A stretch of 17,309 bases of DNA, from assembly GCA_964558465.1 (NCBI GenBank), contig CAZLEF010000115.1:1-17309 (forward strand), given 5' to 3'. Below the pieces are notes generated by a model. The model did no database searches and was not told where the DNA came from. It saw only the letters and a list, made by a program, of their open reading frames with translations. The position numbers were made by a program, and so were the translations under genes. Below, piece by piece: positions 13,166 to 17,309 of this stretch (positions within the stretch are counted from its first letter, which is position 1; every line of letters starts with the position of its first letter). Origin of the DNA: JACJYC01 sp964558465. Its GTDB lineage: Bacteria; Bacteroidota; Bacteroidia; Chitinophagales; Saprospiraceae.

Positions 13166-14848
13166 ATGAAACCCGCTTTTGCCGTATTTCTCCTCTGCTT
13201 CCTCTATTCCTGCAATCTAAAAAACATGGAAAAAGCCGATCTCCTGATCCAAAACGCCAGGATCTGGTCTGATGAACTGACCGAACCCTACGACGCCGTC
13301 GCCATCCGGGGAGATTCCATCCTGGCCGTCGGTTATACGCGCGACCTGAAATCCCGGATAGGGCCTGAAACCCGGGTTATCGACGCTGCGGGCGCCTTTT
13401 TATGCCCTGGGTTCATCGATGCGCACGTCCATTTCCTCCAGGGCGGCGCCAACCTGAATTCCGTCCAACTCCGCGATGCCGCCACCCGGGATACGTTCAT
13501 CCAAAGGATTGCCGAATTTGCACGACGCACCCCCGTCGGAACCTGGATCACGGGCGGCGACTGGAACCACGAACTCTGGGGCGGCGAACTGCCCGACCGC
13601 AACTGGGTCGATTCCGTAACCGCCGATCACCCCATTTTCCTCAACCGGCTGGACGGGCATATGGCCCTCGTCAATTCCAAAGCGATTGAACTGGCCGGCT
13701 TGACCGCGGATGCGCCTGAAGTCCCCGGCGGCGCCATTGTCCGGGATGCCTCCGGCAGGATCACCGGTATTTTCAAGGACAATGCAATGGATCTTTTCTA
13801 CAGCGCCATTCCTGCCGCAGGGCCCGAACAGGAAGACCGCGCACTCGAGGCGGCGATGAATTATGTTGCCAGCCACGGCGTGACTTCAGTCCACCATATG
13901 GGTACCTTCGCCGACCTTGCCGTTTTTGAACGCAACCGGAAAAACAACCGCCTGATCACCCGGATCTACGCAGCCACGCCCCTAGGACAATGGGAAGAAA
14001 TGGTCAAAAAAACATCAACCGAAGGCAAAGGCGACGATTGGCTGCATTGGGGCGCCCTCAAAGGTTTTGTTGACGGCTCCCTGGGTTCCCATACCGCCGC
14101 TTTTTTCGAACCCTTCACCGATGCGCCCGGCGATACCGGCCTGTATGTTACCCCCCCTGCGGATATGAAAAACCGGATCATGGCCGCCGATAAGGCCGGT
14201 TTGCACGTGGTGGTACACGCCATCGGCGACCGGGCAAACAACCTGCTGCTGAATATCTTTGAAGAAGTCAGCCAGACGAACGGCCCGCGCGACCGCCGCT
14301 TCCGGGTGGAACATACTCAACACCTGAAACCGGCCGACATCCCGAGGTATGCCCGCCTGGGAGTGATCCCCAGTATGCAGCCTTATCACGCCATCGACGA
14401 CGGTTGCTGGGCAGAAAAAGTGATCGGGTCGGAACGCTGCCGAACCACCTACGCCTTCCGCTCGCTGATCGACGCCGGCGCAATCCTGGCATTCGGCAGC
14501 GACTGGTTTGTGGCGCCTCCTATCCCGCTGGAGGGCATTTACGCAGCCGTTTCCCGTCAGACCCTCGACGGCAAAAATCCGGCCGGGTGGGTCCCGGAAC
14601 AAAAAATAACGGCAGAAGAAGCCCTGCGCGCCTATACCGCCGGCGCCGCCTACAGCGGGTTTGAAGATCATAGAAAAGGCCGTATCCAACCCGGCAAACT
14701 GGCCGACCTGGTCCTGCTGGATACCGATCTGATCCGCGCCGACGCGCAAGGGATCCGGAATGCGAAGGTGTTGTGGACGATGGTGGGGGGGAAGATGGTG
14801 TATCAGTCGGCAGTCGACAGTCGGCAGTCCACAGTCACATCCGAATAA
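13166..14848 (+). CDS. YtcJ-like amidohydrolase, predicted lipoprotein
   Basis: A 560-residue metal-dependent hydrolase of the amidohydrolase superfamily, YtcJ-like group. A short signal ends in FLYSC (Cys16 probably lipidated), so it should work outside the cytoplasm. The TIM-barrel metal residues are visible: GFIDAHVHF (82-90, HxH), GGDWNHELWGG (130-140), ALKGFVDGSLGSHTA (297-311, possible carboxylated Lys299), VVVHAIGDRA (348-357), VEHTQHL (381-387) and FGSDWF (443-448, Asp446). The usual beta-sandwich half is formed by residues about 24-80 and 505-545. The substrate is unknown; relatives hydrolyse amides or N-acyl groups. I start at ATG 13166, not the in-frame TTG at 13103, because only this places the signal peptide correctly. 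The last 14 or so residues (QSAVDSRQSTVTSE) are encoded by a 7-bp tandem repeat and are not conserved-looking. Confidence 0.9.
   Translation: MKPAFAVFLLCFLYSCNLKNMEKADLLIQNARIWSDELTEPYDAVAIRGDSILAVGYTRDLKSRIGPETRVIDAAGAFLCPGFIDAHVHFLQGGANLNSVQLRDAATRDTFIQRIAEFARRTPVGTWITGGDWNHELWGGELPDRNWVDSVTADHPIFLNRLDGHMALVNSKAIELAGLTADAPEVPGGAIVRDASGRITGIFKDNAMDLFYSAIPAAGPEQEDRALEAAMNYVASHGVTSVHHMGTFADLAVFERNRKNNRLITRIYAATPLGQWEEMVKKTSTEGKGDDWLHWGALKGFVDGSLGSHTAAFFEPFTDAPGDTGLYVTPPADMKNRIMAADKAGLHVVVHAIGDRANNLLLNIFEEVSQTNGPRDRRFRVEHTQHLKPADIPRYARLGVIPSMQPYHAIDDGCWAEKVIGSERCRTTYAFRSLIDAGAILAFGSDWFVAPPIPLEGIYAAVSRQTLDGKNPAGWVPEQKITAEEALRAYTAGAAYSGFEDHRKGRIQPGKLADLVLLDTDLIRADAQGIRNAKVLWTMVGGKMVYQSAVDSRQSTVTSE
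14804..14838. repeat. 7-bp tandem repeat cagtcnn, five units, in the 3' end of the amidohydrolase gene
   Basis: Five heptamers (cagtcgg, cagtcga, cagtcgg, cagtcca, cagtcac) end 10 bases before the stop codon at 14846-14848. A 7-base unit is not a multiple of 3, so each gain or loss shifts the frame of the C-terminus. Both other frames stay open to 14942 or 14946. Confidence 0.9.
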
Positions 14849-15023
14849 CTGGGAGAAATATTCCAAAATCGGGTTTTTCTTTAACCGGTTTATCCCATGT
14901 CCGCCAATTCGTGTTCTTTGTGCAGGCTTTGTGTCTTTGTGATTAAAAATAGGTAATCCCGGAACTCTCCAAGGGAATCCTTTGGCCATATGGACAAACC
15001 ATTCCAAACCATAAAAACCCAAC

Positions 15024-15806
15024 ATGACACACCCATCTGTTTTCCGCCTGCGGCATTGGCTGGACGTTATTCCGCCGGCTGTTCTTGACTTTTCCAAAAC
15101 GGAAATCGAACACAAACCTGCCCCTGAAAAATGGTCCAAAAAAGAAATCCTCGGCCATTTATGCGACTCCGCGCTCCACAATTGGCAGCGCTTCAACGCA
15201 GCCTATTGGTCGGAAAATTCGATGGACGCTCCGGGTTATCGCCAGGATGAACTCGTGTTGCAAAACCGGTACCAATACCAAACCACCGGGCAGATCCTGA
15301 ACCGCTGGATCAGCATGAACGAACAAATTGCATCCGTTCTGGAGCAATTGCCCGGGGAAAAATGGACCCTGGAAATTACCGGCGACTGGCTGGAAACCCC
15401 CTGGACCCTCGACCGGCTCGCCACCGATTATGTGGACCATATGGAACACCACCTGAAACAAATATTCGGGCCGGATATCAACCAACTCCGGGCCCATGAT
15501 GAATGGCATATCAGCGCAGACGAGGCCCTGGAAAAGCTGCAACGGGAAGGAAAGGGGCAACCGTTTGTCAAAGTCCTCAGCCACCGGACGATGACCGCGG
15601 AAATCTTTGCCCCGCAAGGAAAAGACACCCAATCGCCCCATGAGCAGGACGAACTCTACGTCGTGATCAGCGGTACAGGGGAATTTATCCGTGGTGCGCA
15701 GCGAATCCTCTTTCAACCGGGCGATCTGTTGTTTGTGCCTGCCAGGGTACCGCACAGGTTTGAGGGGTTTTCGGAGGATTTCAGGGTTTGGGTGGTGTTT
15801 TATTGA
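15024..15806 (+). CDS. DinB-cupin fusion protein
   Basis: A 260-residue two-domain protein. Residues 1-150 are a DinB/YfiT-type four-helix bundle: KPAPEKWSKKEILGHLCDSA (31-50, metal ligand His45), a WT-x-DRL helix and YVDHMEHHLKQI (136-147, His139 and His143), giving the typical three-His metal site. Residues about 185-260 are a small cupin: SPHEQDELYVVISGTGEF (204-221, His206 and Glu210) and GDLLFVPARVPHRFEGF (233-249, His244). In the first cupin motif the second His of HxH is Gln208, though His206, Glu210 and His244 could still hold a metal. DinB-type proteins include thiol-dependent transferases; the function of this fusion is unknown. The start is the ATG at 15024, 175 bases after the amidohydrolase. 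It converges on the dihydroorotase gene. Confidence 0.88.
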   Translation: MTHPSVFRLRHWLDVIPPAVLDFSKTEIEHKPAPEKWSKKEILGHLCDSALHNWQRFNAAYWSENSMDAPGYRQDELVLQNRYQYQTTGQILNRWISMNEQIASVLEQLPGEKWTLEITGDWLETPWTLDRLATDYVDHMEHHLKQIFGPDINQLRAHDEWHISADEALEKLQREGKGQPFVKVLSHRTMTAEIFAPQGKDTQSPHEQDELYVVISGTGEFIRGAQRILFQPGDLLFVPARVPHRFEGFSEDFRVWVVFY

Positions 15807-15862
15807 TGCCGGCCACGCCGTGCCGTAGTCTATCTTCGGTATCGCGAATGCATTATGAAATA

Positions 15863-17197
15863 CTACCTCCTGAATGTCAGCCGTTGCCCGGGCGCCCCGT
15901 CAAAAAACCGGCCCTCCTGCCAGGCAAGCCGCCCGCTGACGATGGTGGCCGCCACATACCCTCTAAAGACATGCCCCTCAAAAGGCGACCACCCGCATTT
16001 GTAATGGATATTCTCTTTGCCGACCACCCACTCCCTTTGCGGGTCCAGTATGGCGAGGTCGGCCCAGCAACCTTCCTCTACAAATCCCCTCCGGTCCACC
16101 TGAAAACAGATGGCGGGGGCATGACACATTTTTTCAACAATACGTTCGAGGCTGATCCTGCCTTGCTGGTGAAATTCGAGCATGATATTGAGGCTATGCT
16201 GCACCAGGGGAACGCCGGAAGGCGCTTCGAAATAATTCCCTTGTTTTTCTTCGAGGGTATGTGGGGCGTGGTCGGTGGCAATAATATCCAGCCGGTCGTC
16301 CAGCAATGCCGGGAAAAGAGCTTCCTGATGGGATTTTTCCTTGATGGCCGGATTGCACTTGATCAGGGCGCCGTAATTTTTATAGTCATCCCGGTTGAAG
16401 TAAAGGTGATGTACACAGACTTCGGAAGTGATGCGTTTTTGCTCCAGAGGAATATCGTTCCTGAAAAGCGCCAGTTCGCCGGCCGTAGAGATATGCAGGA
16501 TGTGCAGGCGGGCATTGTAACGTTTGGCCAGTTCCACTGCCAGGGAAGACGACAAGTAACATCCTTCGGCGCTCCGGATGAGGGGATGGCAGAACATGGG
16601 GATCTCCTGGCCGTATTTTTGCCTGTAAATCTCTGTATTGGCCCGGATAGTGGTCTCGTCCTCGCAATGGGTGGCGACCAGCATGGGCGCATTGGAAAAG
16701 ATCGCTTCCAGGGTTTTCGGGTTATCCACGAGCATGTTTCCGGTGCTGGACCCCATGAAGACCTTGATGCCGCAAACATCCGCCGGATTGGTCTTCAGCA
16801 CCTCGCCGAGGTTGTCGTTGGAGGCGCCCATGAAAAAGGAATAATTGGCCAGCGAGTTTTTGGCGGCGATCGCATATTTGGCGGCAAGCAGTTCCTGGGT
16901 CAAAGCCGGCGGTTTGGTATTGGGCATCTCCATGAAGGAGGTCACGCCGCCCGCCACTGCAGCCCGGGACTCGGTGAAAATATCAGCCTTGTAAGTCATT
17001 CCAGGCTCCCGGAAGTGTACCTGGTCGTCGATAATGCCCGGGATCAGATATTTGCCGGTGAGGTCCATTTCGAGGTCGGCGGGGCGGTCGATGACAGGCT
17101 CTATCCGTTCGATCAAACCCTGATCGATGTAAACATCCGAAGGATAGATGCGGCCTCTGTTGACAATTTGTGCGTTTTTTAGCAGGATAGATGGCAT
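15863..17197 (-). CDS. pyrC: Dihydroorotase, class I type
   Basis: A 444-residue amidohydrolase that should close carbamoyl aspartate to dihydroorotate in pyrimidine synthesis. Motifs are IIDDQVHFREPGMTYKAD (55-72), GGVTSFMEMPNT (83-94), GIKVFMGSSTG (143-153, carboxylated Lys145), THCED (176-180), LHILHISTA (231-239, His235) and IIATDHAPH (305-313, Asp309). The FREPG and ATDHAPH motifs separate it from allantoinases and hydantoinases. The first metal motif reads Q59-V-H61 instead of H-x-H, which I recall as the normal form in a Bacteroidota dihydroorotase group. I start it at ATG 17197 (MPSILLKNAQ). The in-frame ATG at 17221 falls in a repeat core and adds eight unlikely residues. No other pyrimidine gene is present, and no promoter match is seen upstream. 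Confidence 0.92.
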   Translation of the reverse strand: MPSILLKNAQIVNRGRIYPSDVYIDQGLIERIEPVIDRPADLEMDLTGKYLIPGIIDDQVHFREPGMTYKADIFTESRAAVAGGVTSFMEMPNTKPPALTQELLAAKYAIAAKNSLANYSFFMGASNDNLGEVLKTNPADVCGIKVFMGSSTGNMLVDNPKTLEAIFSNAPMLVATHCEDETTIRANTEIYRQKYGQEIPMFCHPLIRSAEGCYLSSSLAVELAKRYNARLHILHISTAGELALFRNDIPLEQKRITSEVCVHHLYFNRDDYKNYGALIKCNPAIKEKSHQEALFPALLDDRLDIIATDHAPHTLEEKQGNYFEAPSGVPLVQHSLNIMLEFHQQGRISLERIVEKMCHAPAICFQVDRRGFVEEGCWADLAILDPQREWVVGKENIHYKCGWSPFEGHVFRGYVAATIVSGRLAWQEGRFFDGAPGQRLTFRR

Positions 17198-17214
17198 GGT
17201 TGCATGGATTTTTA

Positions 17215-17236
17215 CCCGCATGAGCGAAAGACCGGG
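17215..17236. repeat. 22-base repeat core, right copy
   Basis: cccgcatgagc, gaa, agaccggg: 19 of 22 bases match the core at 87-108, with only the central triplet different. It ends 18 bases upstream of the chosen dihydroorotase start and contains the spurious upstream ATG. As on the left, a tandem array follows within five bases. Confidence 0.75.
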
Positions 17237-17240
17237 TTGG

Positions 17241-17309
17241 GTTTGGGATTGTTTGGGATTGTTTGGATTGTTTGGATTGTTTGGATTGTTTGGATTGTTT
17301 GGATTGTTT
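17241..17309. repeat. 9-bp tandem repeat gtttggatt, running off the window
   Basis: Two 10-base units gtttgggatt (17241-17260), five 9-base units gtttggatt (17261-17305) and a partial unit reach the window end, so the full length is unknown. A single unit of the same word occurs at 162-170 inside the left repeat patchwork, which ties the two regions together. Confidence 0.95.

Noticed and set aside
15811..15830. Fourth ccacgcc palindrome near the dihydroorotase end
   Set aside because: Only the left arm matches; the right side (tgccgtag) does not pair, so it is not a member of the family.
15788..17182. 464-residue plus-strand open frame
   Set aside because: It is antisense to the dihydroorotase, whose catalytic motifs are all present; the plus-strand translation shows no recognisable domain.
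17198..17221. Upstream ATG for dihydroorotase at 17221
   Set aside because: It lies inside the dispersed 22-base repeat core and would add eight residues before the normal family N-terminus MPSILLKNAQ.

Overview
The window is ordinary chromosomal DNA of a Bacteroidota bacterium, most likely from the Saprospiria (Saprospiraceae/Haliscomenobacter-like). The evidence is several promoter-like sites of the Bacteroidota type (TTTG plus TAnnTTTG), a PorX response regulator of type IX secretion, a DUF6090 membrane protein, the small PEPH-type membrane protein seen in this phylum, and intergenic arrays of 7-12 bp tandem repeats. The class-level assignment is inference. There is no tRNA, rRNA, CRISPR array, insertion sequence, phage gene or recognisable defence island.

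Layout. 1-206 is a dense patchwork of short repeats that ends 2 bases before the stop codon of a minus-strand 5'-nucleotidase-like lipoprotein (209-1747). A divergent intergenic region separates this from a plus-strand ftsH-xseA pair (1999-5205). A small membrane protein (5282-5506) and a DUF3365 c-type-heme-like lipoprotein (5540-6133) follow. They converge, across a hairpin cluster, on two minus-strand GNAT acetyltransferases (6197-7092). Next is a divergent pair: a DUF6090 membrane protein (minus, 7241-7903) and an NlpE-like lipoprotein (plus, 7974-8723). A 90-residue orphan protein (minus, 8870-9142) and a 447-base gene-free stretch with hairpins and repeats lead to porX (minus, 9590-11146). 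porX is divergent from an HD phosphohydrolase (plus, 11260-12486). That gene overlaps by 3 bases the end of a shortened Rpn-type PD-(D/E)XK gene (minus, 12483-13043). A YtcJ-like amidohydrolase lipoprotein (plus, 13166-14848), a DinB-cupin fusion (plus, 15024-15806) and a dihydroorotase (minus, 15863-17197) complete the gene set. The right edge is another repeat array.

How the genes relate. Most are unrelated housekeeping or envelope functions: membrane proteolysis (FtsH), DNA repair (XseA), pyrimidine synthesis (dihydroorotase), T9SS regulation (PorX), and exported lipoproteins (5'-nucleotidase-like, DUF3365, NlpE-like, amidohydrolase). Only ftsH-xseA and the two GNAT genes look like tight operons.

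The most unusual content is not a protein system but the repeats. Modular arrays recur with the same sub-motifs, lie at or across stop codons of upstream genes, and share a 22-base core between the two ends of the window. I see no convincing new multi-gene system.
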